Positions 33,261 to 45,901 of a stretch of 64,000 nucleotides of DNA are shown here, in pieces (positions within the stretch are counted from its first letter, which is position 1; each line of letters begins with the position of its first letter). Made by a program: the position numbers and the translations under genes. Below the pieces are notes generated by a model. It worked only from the letters and a program-made list of their open reading frames with translations. It did no database searches and had not been told where the DNA came from. Source of the DNA: Coriaria nepalensis (lineage: Eukaryota > Streptophyta > Magnoliopsida > Cucurbitales > Coriariaceae); assembly GCA_027186245.1 (NCBI GenBank), contig CP114495.1:9850501-9914500 (forward strand), given 5' to 3'.

Positions 33261-35400
33261 TCATAATTTAAGGAAAATTATGTTTTGATTTCTATCATGT
33301 ATAACAATCATTGATGAATCACATACATAAATGATCAGATCGACTCTCTTATTATTCCTTACATCACCCACAACCAGTTTCTGCAACAATTTCTTCTTCC
33401 TTTTAGTACCAATTGATTCTGCCTGATTAGCAAAAGGGATTTTCGAAACGGGCAAACTACAAATCTCCTTATACGTTTCATAATCTCCAGCCTGAGTCTT
33501 TCCATCTTCTAATATTTCGGCCTAAGGATGCAAGACAGCGATGGGATCATTACGGACCTCTAAGGTTTCCTTTAAAAGTAGAAAGTCGGTTACATGTTGC
33601 AGTTTTCGAAATTGGACAAAAACAGCACTTTCATCGATATGGTAGACGGGAACAATGGAAATTGGGCCAAATACTTTAGAGATGCATTCTCTGATCTTCC
33701 TAGGTTTGAGCTCAGAAGGGAATCCCCAAATCAAAACAATGTTCTGGAAACTAATTTTTGGATAACGGGTTTTCAGGTTATAAGATGATGATGACGATGA
33801 TCCTACAGAATCAGAAATTCGATTACCCGTATGAAACAAATACCTCAAATCATCGACTTGAACCTCCACCTGAACACCCAAGTTAAAATGCAGATTTTTG
33901 GATCTAAGAGCAATTTGGGGGCATGATAATGCAAATGCAGAGGATAAAGACGTGCTTGACTTCTTCATCATTTGATTAAGTAAATGGTTGGAATTCAATA
34001 GTATTTTCGTGTCAATTATATCCGGCAAGTGCTTCCTGAGACGAGACAAATTCTTCTGGGCTTGAAGGAAAAGGACCTATGAATTTGTTATGTGCATGCG
34101 CGATATCTGCACGATAGTATACAAATACTTAGCTGCAGACATCAAATCAGATTAACCTCTTTGAAAATTTCAAACCGAAAGAGACATACCCAAGAAGCAA
34201 TTATGACCAAAAACCAGCTACTTCTCCAATGAAAGTAGATCAATAACATGTCGAAATCCGATAGCAGCTTGGATCTTCATTTCTTCGCGTCTCCTCTGCT
34301 CATCTTTCACCTCTTTCTGCATGACATTTAGCAGGGCAGATAATGTCTTAAAAGAAATGCATAATTGTGCCCAAAATAATGTCACGAGCAATCTTACCAT
34401 AAGTCTGTTCCTATCATCCTCAGAATCTGTATAGACTACTAGTTGTTGTAAACATGCATTCTCACCATTGACACGAACATAGCAAAGATATTTAAGATGC
34501 TTTCTAATTACCTGCAATATTTTCACAATTTCAGATATATGGCGTCTAAACAAAATTCAGGCAACATGAACATAAAATCAGTAAAAACTGCATTTATTAC
34601 CAATTGAATCAATCTAATCTGACGAGAAGTGAACCCGTTCAAACTTAGATTCAGTTTTTAAAGAAAACGGGCTGAAATTCTAGTTTAGATTCACTTGAGT
34701 TTCCCTCAAACCTGAATTCCCCATTGCCTTCCCTTAACAATCCATCACGCCATTGAAAAATTCTAGTCTTCATTCGTTCCGCAAATAGAATATCAGCCAT
34801 GTTAACTATAATTGCAAATTCAACGGAGGAAAAAGCATTACCTTCATGAATGCAAGAATTGAAATCGAACTGGTATTGGCTAAGAAGTCGATAGATGCGG
34901 TCCGACAGAGAAATTCATAAGCAGGGCCATCAATTTGAAGCTCTTGACGAGGAAAAACATAAAAATTATGCATGCTGAATCAAATGAATTTCAATATCAC
35001 CATTTTCGAATCAAAATGAAGAAAAAATTAGTGAAAAAGAAAATAAAAAGAAGTGAAAAGAAATTACGGATGAGCACCGAAGGGATGCTTGCAGGAGTCC
35101 CAAAGGAAGTGACAAACGCCGAACTGAAAGACGGCAACCTTCTCGGCGGAGTCCTTGAATTTGTGGTAGCGAACGTCAAACCGATCGAGCTCGAAGGATT
35201 CACGCCAAGGAGCGCTGGTCACTCCGGTCATCTCTAGGTCGATCGCGATTGAGTCTGCAGCTCGGACATGATTCCTGAGCACAGCGAGCGCTGTTTCAAA
35301 GTTCGATTTCGTCACGTTCTTGAGAGGAAAGCTAGAGGTGACGGCGGCGGCGGCCTCTACGTCGGCGATGATATTGGTGAAGGTCGAGGTGGATGAGGCA
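33261..35400 (-). pseudogene. PARN-like poly(A) ribonuclease, copy 3
   Basis: Same exon order as copy 2. First exon about 35400-35066 has AIDLEMTGVTSAPW. The middle exon is complete (RVNGENACLQQLVVYTDSED), followed by a short intron and AAIGFRHVIDLLSLEK. The in-frame stop here is TAG at 34220-34218, one codon later than in copies 1 and 2. A second nonsense codon lies near 33522 (LHP, then TAG where copies 1 and 2 have Leu). The second exon lacks one base, as in copy 1. The 3' reading 34049-33522 still spells the IDTKILLN and TGNRISDSV regions. Confidence 0.82.
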
Positions 35401-36254
35401 CGTGAGGTTCATTTCGCGAGGGTTTCAGAGGGTTTTGGAGTTGACGATGATTACTTTATGACACCGTTTTCATTTGGCGCCTCCTGGCTCCCGCGGTTCC
35501 ACCGACATGCAGCTCAATTAGAACCGACTCGTCGCTTCAAGTAGCCCACATACAATTGATAGTGTGAAATAGCCACCACCCCAACTTATATATAAAGCAA
35601 ATGACCAATCCACCCGAGGAATTGCCTTCTCCACCGCTACCATTGCCACCAGCATCCCCGGGAATACAAATCTCTGATCATGAAGGCGTGGTGGCCCACA
35701 GTGTGAGAGGATATGATCAAGTCCGATCGGATACCTCCCATTTCATTCTCACGTCCAAAAGAACCTTACCCGATCAATAGCATGTGGATCCTACTATCCA
35801 TGACCCAACGATTCTCCAACATCAAATTCAAAAATCGATGAGTCTCAAAAACTGCATCCTCTTTCCATAATCCAAATACTGATAAGTTACAAATCTTTGA
35901 ATTCAAAATATTAACTAAACCTTTTTGAACTTTTGTTTACACAAAATATGTCACACTCAATATTAAGTATAAATATCATATATTAAAATATTAATTTTCC
36001 AGCACTTTCAACCTTGAGGACAAGGTGATAGCAAAACATTAACCACACCTTTCATTGAATTATGTCAGTTAAATATATACAACAAAATACAACTGACTTA
36101 CTTAGTTAGAAGGCTAAAATACAGAAAAGTGGTTACAACAGCTCTTGACTAATAATAGTCACTAAAAGCTAATTCAAACTAAGGAATACTACATTCGAAA
36201 ATATATGATATTGAACAAGTCAACATATTGTTGATGAGCTTCTGATATGCCCCC
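35401..36254. other. PARN upstream region and copia-C 3' flank, unit 2
   Basis: 35401-35900 is the PARN 5' side shared with 30480-31060. 35900-36240 is AT-rich and includes CTTGAGGACAAGGTG near 36012. A purine-rich tract read on minus (TTGAGGGGGCATATC) lies at 36246-36260, just past the RNase H end, as expected next to a 3' LTR, but I could not define LTR ends. Unit 1 lacks this whole stretch. Confidence 0.45.
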
Positions 36255-38760
36255 TCAAGATGGAGTGCGGGAGAGAACTCCAATCTTGGTTTTGAGATCA
36301 AGAAAACGAGCACATGGTAGAGGTTTGGTGAGTGCATCAGCAAGTTGGTCTGCAGAAGACACATGAGCAACACGAAGGACACCATTTTGGACTTGATCCC
36401 GAATGAAGTGGAAATCAATCGCAACATGCTTCATTCGTGAGTGAAACACAGGATTTGAGCAGAGTTGAGTGGCACCTACATTGTCACAGTATATAATTGG
36501 ACAACAAGGTAGCGGGATGCCAAGGTCAGTGAGAAGATAACTGAGCCAATTGAGTTCTGCTGCTGTATTAGCCACTGACCTGTATTCAGCTTCAGTGGAT
36601 GATCTAGCAACAATTTTCTGTTTCTTAGAGCTCCAGGAAACAGGATTCCGACCAAGGTAGACTACGTAGGCACTGGTGGAAGAAAAGTCATCTTTGTCTG
36701 CCGCCCAGTCAGCATCAGAGAAGGCATGTAGTTGGAATGGAGAATGACGGTATATTTGTAGGTCGTCATTGACAGTGCCACAGAGATATCGTAGGAGACG
36801 TTTAACAAACATCCAATGATCCGATACTCTGTGGGATCAGTTAAAGGAGTACCTGACTGTAACATTATAGGTGGGCTTGTCGAAATCAGAGTGAGGACAG
36901 GTCTAGCTTCAGTCATTTTAGTTCGAGCCAATATATCCAAGATGTATCTCCTTTGAGAGAGTAAAATGCCATGCTGATTTGGTACTACTTCCACACCCAA
37001 GAAATAAGACAACTGACCGAGATCTTTGAGGGAAAATCGTTCAGCAAGAGTAGTAACAAAAGAATCAACTGTCGGAGTATTGTCACCAGTGATGATTAAA
37101 TCATCCACATATACAAGAATGTAAAGAATATGACCAGCGGTAGTGAGAACAAATAGAGAAGCGTCAGCATGTGAGTTTTTGAAGCCAGACTGAAGAAGGA
37201 AAGTGCGAAGTTCTTGATACCAAGCCCGAGGTGCTTGTTTGAGACCATAGATTTCCTTTTGAAGTTTGCAGACATACGATGGATGATCTTGATCAACAAA
37301 GCCAGGTGGCTGTTGCATGAAGACAATTTTAGAGAGGTGTCCTTGGAGAAATGCATTATTTACATCTAATTGGCGTAATGTCCAAGCCCGAGAGACGGCA
37401 AGACTAAGAACAACCCGCACTGTTGTTGGCTTTGCAACTGGACTGAAAGTATCTAGATAATCAATTCTAGGGCGTTGATGAAAACCCTTTGCTACCACAC
37501 GTGCCTTGTACCGATCAATAGAGCCATCAGAGTTACGTTTAATACGAAAAATCCATTTACATCCCACTATATTCTGGTTGGAAGCAGGTGGTACAAGTCC
37601 CAAGTGCCATTTCGAACTAGAGCATCATACTCAGCTGACATGGCTTTACGCCATTGAGGATCAGTGAGTGCTTTAGTTACTGATGTTGGTTCAATATCAG
37701 AGAATTTCACAAGCTGGGTGTTGAGATTTAGTTTCGTGATGGGCTTATGAATGTTGTTCTTGGCTCTTGTGGTCATAGAGTGAGTTGGAATGGGTGCAGA
37801 TTCTGGTTGTTGAGGTTGTGGTGATGGGAGGGTGGTTATGGATTGGGTTGGAGTGGGCGAAGGGGGCAGGTGGGTAGCATCTATTTGGGTGGATGGAGGT
37901 GGACTGGAGGAGGGAACAGGCATGGCAGCTGAAGTTAAAGCTTCACACGGGAGGGGCTGAGGAAGAACACCTTCAGATGGTAATGTGAGTGGCCGTTGGG
38001 GACTTGGGGACACAACCCGAATAGGTGGAGGTAACCAGGTGGTTAGGGGACTGGATGAAGGACAGGAAGACTTGCTAAACAGTGAGGCATAGGGAAATTG
38101 AGACTCAACGAATTTGACATGCCTAGAGACATATATTTTGGACGTGGATGGATCTAGACAATAGTAGGCACTTTAAGTGAGAGAGTAGCCAAGAAAAATA
38201 CAAGGTTTAGACCGGGACTCTAGTTTGTGTGATGTGTAAGGCCTCAGCCAAGGATAGCATAAGCATCCAAATATTTTTAATTTGGAGTAATTGGGCGAAG
38301 TTTGAAATATTTTTTGGAATGGGGAGAGGAGATTTAAGTTGGGGGTGGGCATGCGGTTTATGAGATATACGGAGGTGGCAAAGGCATAAGGCCAATAGGA
38401 AAGGGGTAAGGAAGCATGTGAGAGTAAAGCAAGGCATGTTTCAACAATATGGAGATGTCGTCTTTCAGAGAATCAATTATGTTCAGGTGTGTGTGGGGGA
38501 GTAGTTAGGTGTGAAATACCAGATGTGGAGAGGAAATTAGCTAGGGCAATCTACTCACCACCATTGTCGGTGTATAAAGTTTGAATGGAAGAATGAAAGT
38601 GATTTTCTATAATAGCTTTGAATCTGACAAAGACTGGCTTGACCTCGGATTTGTGTGTCAGTGGATAAAACCATATGTATTTTGTGAAATGATCAATGAA
38701 TATAACATAATATTTGAAGCCAATGGTTGATAAAATTGGGGAAGTCCAAACATCTGAGAA
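36255..38760 (-). mobile_element. Copia-C retrotransposon, 5'-truncated, unit 2
   Basis: Read right to left: integrase core piece (TLYTDNGGEY region near 38570, with breaks); an integrase C-terminal part with stops; a proline-rich linker (38013-37567); RT (37603-36662; QLDVNNAFLQG, YGLKQAPRAW, VYVDDLIITG); and RNase H (36812-36255; SDADWA, STEAEYRS, DALTKPLP). Gag, protease and the 5' LTR are absent. RT and RNase H are in two overlapping frames. It belongs to a copia lineage different from copia-A and copia-B. Confidence 0.88.
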
Positions 38761-38767
38761 TATGACT

Positions 38768-39000
38768 TCAAGGGGATCTGAACTGCAGATTAGACTTCAA
38801 GGGGATCCGAACTTCAAGCGATCCACAATCTAATCTGGTTATACCTTTGAGTAACTGATTGTAACCATTGTCTTCCTTTATGCTCAGTTTTGAAGCGAAC
38901 CTTGCCGTCACTTTCTGCAACGGGTTGGATGAAGCTTGACTGATCCTAACCTTAAACTCCACATCTTCAAACTGCAGTTTCAAAACGCCAAATCAAAACT
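38768..39000 (-). pseudogene. ABCG26-like half-transporter exon fragment, unit 2
   Basis: Minus-strand reading KLQFEDVEFKVRISQASSN, then KEDNGYNQLLKGITRLDCG, resembles ABCG26-type half-transporters just before Walker A (GYKHILKGITGS). The Walker A itself is missing: the sequence runs into a short direct repeat (GACTTCAAGGGGATC at 38763 and 38792) and then copia-C. ABCG26 relatives export pollen-wall precursors. This is only a fragment. Confidence 0.55.
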
Positions 39001-39199
39001 TCGAGAATAACTTATAAAATACATATCAAGTACATAACAGACATTTAAACGGCTAGAAAATGAAATCGATGACATATATCAAAGCCCGAAAGAGGGACAC
39101 TTTGGTGCTTATATTGTAGCTACTATACCTTGAGGAAAATAGGAAAAGGGACATCCTTGTTGCTTTGCATTCTATGATCTCCTTGATATTATTCTCAGA

Positions 39200-39950
39200 A
39201 ACAAACTTTTCATGTGTTTCTTAGGGCAGTTCTTGTATCCATCTGAAGAGGACTTGTATAAGTTGACTAGATTCTTGGTCGAGAAGCTTTCTCGAGCATC
39301 CGAGAAACAAACTTTTCATGTGTTTCTTAGGGCAGTTCTTGTATCCATCTAAGAGGACTTGTATAAGTTGACTAGATTCTTGGTCGAGAAGCTTTCTCGA
39401 GCATCCGAAAGTGGAAGAGCAACTATTTCGGAGGATGGAAATGGTAGAAGAAAAGTAACCGAAGAAAAAGACCAATCAGAGAAGGATGTTATTGATAAGG
39501 AAGATGCTAATTATCAGAAAGTTGAGAAGAATGAGGATGAAGTGATTGAGGAAAATGAAAAAAGAGAAAATGGGGCATTGGAAGATGAAGAAATTGCAGC
39601 TCCGAGAGATGATGAGAAACTTACACAACAAGAAATCCAGGTATGTTCAATTGGACTTCTGAGATTAAGAATTACATATACGGAAGAAAATTCATAAGAA
39701 TTGAAAATGTAGTATTTTTCTTCGGGAAAGAAATATATGCATCTAAATGATGGAACAATGTATGTGACTCATTTGGATTGATATTTTTCTTTTCCTTTTC
39801 TTAGACAAGAGAGGAGAAGGCGGGAAAATTACGGATTCAAGAGAGGATGCTCGAGGAAGAGATCAGTGCAAAGACCTTAGAACTACTAAACCTTCAGATG
39901 GAGTTGGAATTGTTCAAGGGCGTAGTAGAAATGAGATTTGGCGATGGTTG
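39200..39950 (+). pseudogene. CCDC22-like fragment, unit 2
   Basis: Copy of 3265-4015, with the same 106-bp partial exon duplication (about 39200-39410), the same GT donor after the acidic exon (ORF 39359-39697 reads through it) and the same coiled-coil exon. It is joined to the kinase fragment at the same point, so the fusion predates the duplication. Confidence 0.6.
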
Positions 39951-40719
39951 AGGTTCTTAGTGCTTGCTCAAATCCCACTTTCAAGGCGACGGTGCTTCAG
40001 TTCATGCCAAATGGAAACTTAGAGACATGGCTTCACAACAAAAAAAAAGGTGAAAGAGATTTTGGGTTGAGTCTAAAGCAAAGAATAGATATATTGATAA
40101 ATGTTGCAGCTGCCATAAAGTACCTTCATCGTGAATGTGAAACTCCAGTAGTGCATTGTGATCTGAAACCAAGTAACATTCTTCTTGATGAAGATATGAT
40201 TGCTCATGTTGGAGATTTTGGACTTGCAAGAATGCTTCGAGTTCATTCGCAGATCGCAACTAGTATTAGCACCGTTCCATTGGCTACATTGCTCCTGGTA
40301 ATACTATTTACTCTTATGTAAAGTATGTGTACATTGCAAACTGTCAAAAAGTTTATAAATAGACTAATTAATGTTGTTGTTTAAACGCAGAGTATGGTTT
40401 TGGTGCGGAAGTGTCGACGAAAGGTGATGTATACAGCTATGGAGTTCTTGTACTCGAGATGTGTACAGGAAGAAGGCCTACGGAAGAAATATTTACAGGA
40501 GAATTGAATCTTCGACGGTGGGTTGAAGTCAAGGTTCCAAATGAAGTGACGGAGATTTTGGGATTATTAGAATCTCGTGAGATTTTGAAGATTGATCAGT
40601 TGATTTCCGTCATAACTATTGGATTATCATGCGCGCGTGAGTCTCCCGAAGATAGACCCGACATGAGCCATGTCTCTTCATCGCTTAGAAAAACTCGAGC
40701 CTTGCTTGATGTTCGGTAA
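39938..40719 (+). pseudogene. LRR-XII kinase fragment, unit 2
   Basis: Same two exons and the same frame break as 4002-4789. It keeps the more usual YLHRECETPVVHCDLKPSN (unit 1 has YLRRE). A 6-bp in-frame deletion near 40560 removes two residues of the DDRSLES stretch. Confidence 0.8.
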
Positions 40720-40772
40720 TAGTTTTTGCTTAAGTCAACCATGATTTCAACGTATTAATTTAGTTAAAGAAA

Positions 40773-43700
40773 TGTTAGAAATGAACTGTTTTGCTGGGCA
40801 ATTCTATTTTCTCTCTTTTGATTCAATGTTGACCTTTTGATCTATTAGTTGAAACTCGTTGACTCCGATTCATCAAGCTTCAGCATCTCAATTATGACTT
40901 GTGGGCTTTCATTGCATCTCATTTGGAGCCGTATATTTCAAGTTATGATCAAAGGTGTTCTTGCTGGTTTTTGGTGATGTTGTTGCTTCTGCATCAAGCA
41001 ACAGATCTATTTTCTGAGTTCAAGTTGATTTGCTCATTGTTAATCATCTTTAGTGAACCTTTTTGATCGGTTTTCAAGAAAGTTCGATGGTGATAAATCC
41101 TTTTTGGTCGATTGATCCATAATCAACCAAAAAGCTACTTCAGCAGCATGGCTTTACTGCCATTGACATGCTTTTTGGTTGTTTTTTTTTCCTTTAGCTT
41201 GCTTTAGTTGTTTTAATCAGTATTAGTTGTGCTATTAGCTTACATCTTTTTAGATTAGCAGTATGACTGTAATGTCCTTGAAATGTTGAAGAAAAAGTCT
41301 CAATATATTCAAGCTTTTGCTGCATTATGTAGTAAGACAACATGCTTATTGCTTCCTTTGTTTTTTGACATTTATCTTCTTCCAACTTCTTAATTCTCTA
41401 ACATGGTATTAGAGCCTGCCTGTCAAGGACCTATCCAAAACTCAATGCTTTCATTCCAGTCAATTTCTTGAATCAACAAAATCAATTTGTCTACTTTCTT
41501 CAAACCCAACAAATCTGAACAATGTCAAACTCCAACCAAGTGGCCTTACCTTCTCCATCAATTTTTTCAGTGAAAAAGAGTACCACATCTGGAGTGACAA
41601 AATGCATAACTACTTAATTGCATTTGATTTGTGGAAAGCTGTAGAAGATGGTTACAAGGCACCATAGGAAAATGAACACCTTGTGATGAATAAGATCAAG
41701 GCTGACAAGGAGAAAAGGTAAAAAAATTAATGGGGTCATGACTGTGATTCAGTCCGCCATTTCAAATGAAATTTATATTTGGATACTTGGCATTAAGTGT
41801 GCCAAGACTGCTTGGAAAATTCTTCAAAAAGAGTTAGACTGATAAACCTGCTTGTAGCAAGGAGAAACTTTAAAGTATTAAGGATGACATACGATGAACA
41901 TGTTTAGGCTTATGTTGACAAGCTGAATGAGATCGTAAGTCAAATGAGGATGCTTGAAGAGGGAGTCAAAGAAATTGCCATTGTCAACACGGTGCTTGTA
42001 AGTCTACCCTCGAAATTTGATTCCAAGGTAGATGCTATAGAGGAAAGCAAAGAGCTCTCTACTCTTACATTGAGTGAACTGACGGGGTTCTTAGAAGCTC
42101 ATGAGAAAAGGCACTCGAATAGAGCTAAAGCTGTCTCAGAAGGTGCTTTCTAAGCTGAGCAAAGTAGGTCATCCAAGAAAGATGATCTAGCCAACAGTTA
42201 AAAATGATCTTCTTATCAAAAGAAGAAGAAGCAGATAACTTGCAATTTTTGCAAAAGACTTGGTCACTTTGAAAAGAACTGCTAGAAGAAAAATAAGTCT
42301 GCCTACACCTATTGTAAGAGAAATAGCCATCAAGAGAAAGATTGCAAAAAGAAAAAGTTTGACACACAAAAGCCTCAGTCTTAACAAGCTAATAAAGTTG
42401 AAGAATGAGGTAAAGAACATCTTTTCATTGCTCTTGTTTCTAGAAGCCTTAAAAGTAAAGAAGAATGGCTCATTGATAGTAGCTGCATGAGTCATATGAA
42501 CAGAGACTTGTTTCAAAGTCTCAACACCTCACTCAGAACCAAAATCACAATTGGTAATGGAGATGAGTTGAAAGTTGAAGGCATAGGAACTGTGGCAGTC
42601 ATAATAGATGATGGCATCAAACTCATCAAGGATGTTCTATTTGTTTCTAACTTGGATCAAAACTTGCTAAGTGTAGGACAATGATGAAAATGGATATTGT
42701 TTGATCTTCAAAGATCAACACTACATCATCCATGACTCTGAAAGAACGGTGATTGCAAATGTCAGAGTTAAGCACAATAGCTTTCCATTAAATTATAAAA
42801 GAGACAAGTAAAAAGCTATGGTGACCAAGAAGGATGAAACATGGTTGTGGTACAAAAGATTTGGTCATGTTGATCTCAGAGAAGCTGAGCTCTTTACGCA
42901 AGAAAATTTTGGTTGAAGACATTCCAAATTTGCTGATGTAGAAGAATGTTTGTGAATGTTGTCAACTAGGCAAGATGAGAAGAAAGCCGTTCTCAGCAAA
43001 TCAAGCTCATAGAGCTTCTGAAAAATTGGGAATCATTCACTCAGACCTGGTTGGCTATAGTGAAGAAAGCAAGGCTTATGAGGTTTTAAATCTAAAAACC
43101 AACAAAGCCATTGTAAACAAGGATATTACTTGTGATGAATTTACAAGTCTAAAATGGGGCTCAGAAGAAGGAGAAGATGCCTCGATCTATTGCTAGAAGG
43201 TCAAAATTCAACCTCAGCAAATTTGTCTGATGAAGACAAAGATGAAGAGCCAACAAGTCCTAGATTCACAAGCATCACTGATGTATATCAGAGATGCAAT
43301 TTGGCCATCTCAAAGCCAAGTGGCTATGATGAAGCTATGGGAAATTAAAGTTAAGACCAAGAAATGAGGAGAAGATCTCCATGATTTACAAAAATAGAAC
43401 TTGGAGTCTGTCCATGAAGCAAGAAAGGAAGAAAGTTATTGGGGTTAAGTGGATATTCAGGGTTAAACTTAATCCAGATGGTTCCATTAACAAGCATAAT
43501 GTAATCCCTCAATATTTCTAAACTATGTATAGTAATGGGAAAAGAGATTTAAAGTGAATTTATTAACAAATTTTAATTCTCACCCATACATAATTTTAAT
43601 AATAAAAATAATATGGGATATTTTTTAGTAATTTTAAGATTTAAGAGCGCTTAAGTATAATTATTAAAAATAAATAAATAAAATAAACAAAGAAGTGGTG

Positions 43701-45901
43701 CCATGGCACCATAGGTGTCAAATAATTTGATTAAAGATCATTAGGTCATCTTAATGCATGAAATTGAATTTACAAATGTCAGAGGAAGTCATGCAAATGC
43801 GATTAGTGGCCAATTAGGTGTCATTAAATCAAAGCTTTCCCTTTGCTATATAAAGGCCTCTTGGCCAAAAGAAAATTCATCAAACAAAAGGGAGTGAAAT
43901 GGTGAGGGAGGGGGGGGGGGGGGAGAGAAATGGAAATTAGGGTTTCAATTTATCAATCTTGTAAAGTTCTGTAAGTATACTCTCACTACAACATAATGAT
44001 ATTGCTTGTTTGTTTATTGTTGGGATGCTAAAATTATTTGAATAATTGTTATGTGAAGTCTGCCATTCTCAATGGCTATCTTAATGAGGAGATATATGCG
44101 GATTAGCCTGATATATTCATTGTAGAGGGCAAGGAGAATTTAGTATACAAGCTTCACTAAGTCTTGTATGGATTGAAGCAACCTCCATGAATATGGAATG
44201 ATAAAACTAATTCTTATTTGTCAAGCAAGAATTTTTAGAGAAGGGAAAACGATTAAACTCTATATCTCCAACTCAAGTATATCATTCTTGATTGTCTCTT
44301 ATGTTGATGATCTTTTGGTTACTAGTAGTGATTTAAACATGGTGGAAAATTTCAAAGTAAACATGAAGAGTGAGTTTGAGATGACTGATCTTGCCAAAAT
44401 GAAGTATTTTTTTGGAATGAAAATTCATCAATTATCTTATGAAATTTTCATATCACAAGAAAAATATGTCGAGGACATGTTAAAGAAGTTCAAGATGGAG
44501 AATTCGAAACATGTATCCACACCATTGGCTACTGGAGAGAAGCTTTCAAAATCAGATGGTTCTAGAAAATTAGATTCAACTACCTTAAGGAGCTTAGTTG
44601 GAGGGCTTATGTATCTGACAGCTACAAGGTTGTATCTTATGCATTCAACCTTGTTTACTATCAAGGTTTATGCATGCTCCATCTCAAATTCACAGTTGTG
44701 CTGCAAAAGGAATTATGAGATATCTGAAAGGATCCTTAAATGTTGGTATATGGTTTAAGAAGATAGAATTGAATCTTCATAGTTATATTGACAGTGATTG
44801 GATAGGATCAGTGGATGCCATGAAGTCCACTGGTAGTTTTTATTTTTCTTTAGGCTCAGGGATCTTTTGTTGGAGCTCTATGAAGCAATAAGTGGTGGCT
44901 CAATCCACAGCTGAAGTAGAATAAATATTTGTTCCCCTAGCTTCAAATCAGGCTCTGTGGATAAGGACAATCATGAGGGACTTGGGATTCATTCAGGATA
45001 ATCCTACCACTATTATCTGTGATAGCAATTCTGCTATAGCCATCTCAAAAAATCGCATATTCAGTTTGGAAGAATTAAACACATTTTGATCAAGTTCTAT
45101 GCTATTAGAGAATTGATTAAAAAAAATTGCGAGATTAAGCTTAAGCATTGTGCTTCTGAAAATCAAGATGCAGATATATTCACCAAGCTCTTCCTAACTA
45201 CAAGTTCGAGTTCTTTAAGTGTAGATTTGGATTTACTAGTAAAACATCGTAGAAGGAGTGTTAGAAATGAACTGTTTTGCTAGGCAACTCCATTTTCTCT
45301 CTTTTGATTCAAGGTTGACATTTTGATCTATTAGTTGAAGCTCGTTGACTCCAATTCATCAAGCTTCAGCATCTCAATAATGATTTGTGGGCTTTGATTT
45401 CATCTCATTTGGAGCTATATACTTCAAGTTATGATCAAAGGTGTTCTTGCTGGTTTTTGGTGTTGTTGTTGCTTCTGCATCAAGCAACAGATCTATTTTC
45501 CGAGTTCAAGTTGATTTGCTCATTGTTGATCATCTTTAGTGAACTTGTTTGACCTTTTTTTGAAAAAGTTCGATTGATAAATCCTTTTTGGTCCGTTGGT
45601 CCATAATCAGCCAAAAAGCTGCTTCAGCAGCATGACTTTACTGCCATTAACATGCCTTTTGGCTTGTTTTTTTTTCCTTTAGCTTGCTTTAGTTGTTTTA
45701 ATCAAATTTGTAGTATGGCTTTAATATCTTTGTAATGATGAAGAAAAAGTCTCAATATATTCAAGCTTTTGCTGCATTATGTAGTAAGCAGGTCGCGACA
45801 ACATACTTATTGCTTATGCAGTAAGCATTTCACGACAGCATACATATTACTTCCTCTGTTTTTCGACCTTCATCTTCTTCCAACTTCTTAATTCTCTGAC
45901 A
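40773..45901 (+). mobile_element. Copia-B LTR retrotransposon, unit 2
   Basis: Left LTR 40773-41403 and right LTR 45259-45901, with AGAAA on both sides (40768-40772, 45902-45906), the same site as in unit 1. It is shorter than unit 1 because about 570 bp of integrase is missing at about 43046 (the reading jumps from the DLCGP region to LVGYS) and about 1.1 kb covering the solo-LTR 3' half and the RT start is missing at 44052. Gag, protease and RNase H relics match unit 1. Confidence 0.92.
43500..44052. mobile_element. Solo LTR remnant nested in copia-B, unit 2
   Basis: The left 550 bp of the solo LTR seen at 8154-9663 in unit 1, with the same left target site CATAA (43495-43499). The right part is deleted. 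A run of 14 G (43910-43923) replaces a mixed A/G stretch in unit 1. Confidence 0.85.

Noticed and set aside
36000..36250. 3' LTR of copia-C
   Set aside because: A purine tract follows RNase H, but I found no second LTR copy, no clear TG...CA ends and no target duplication, so LTR borders are not claimed.
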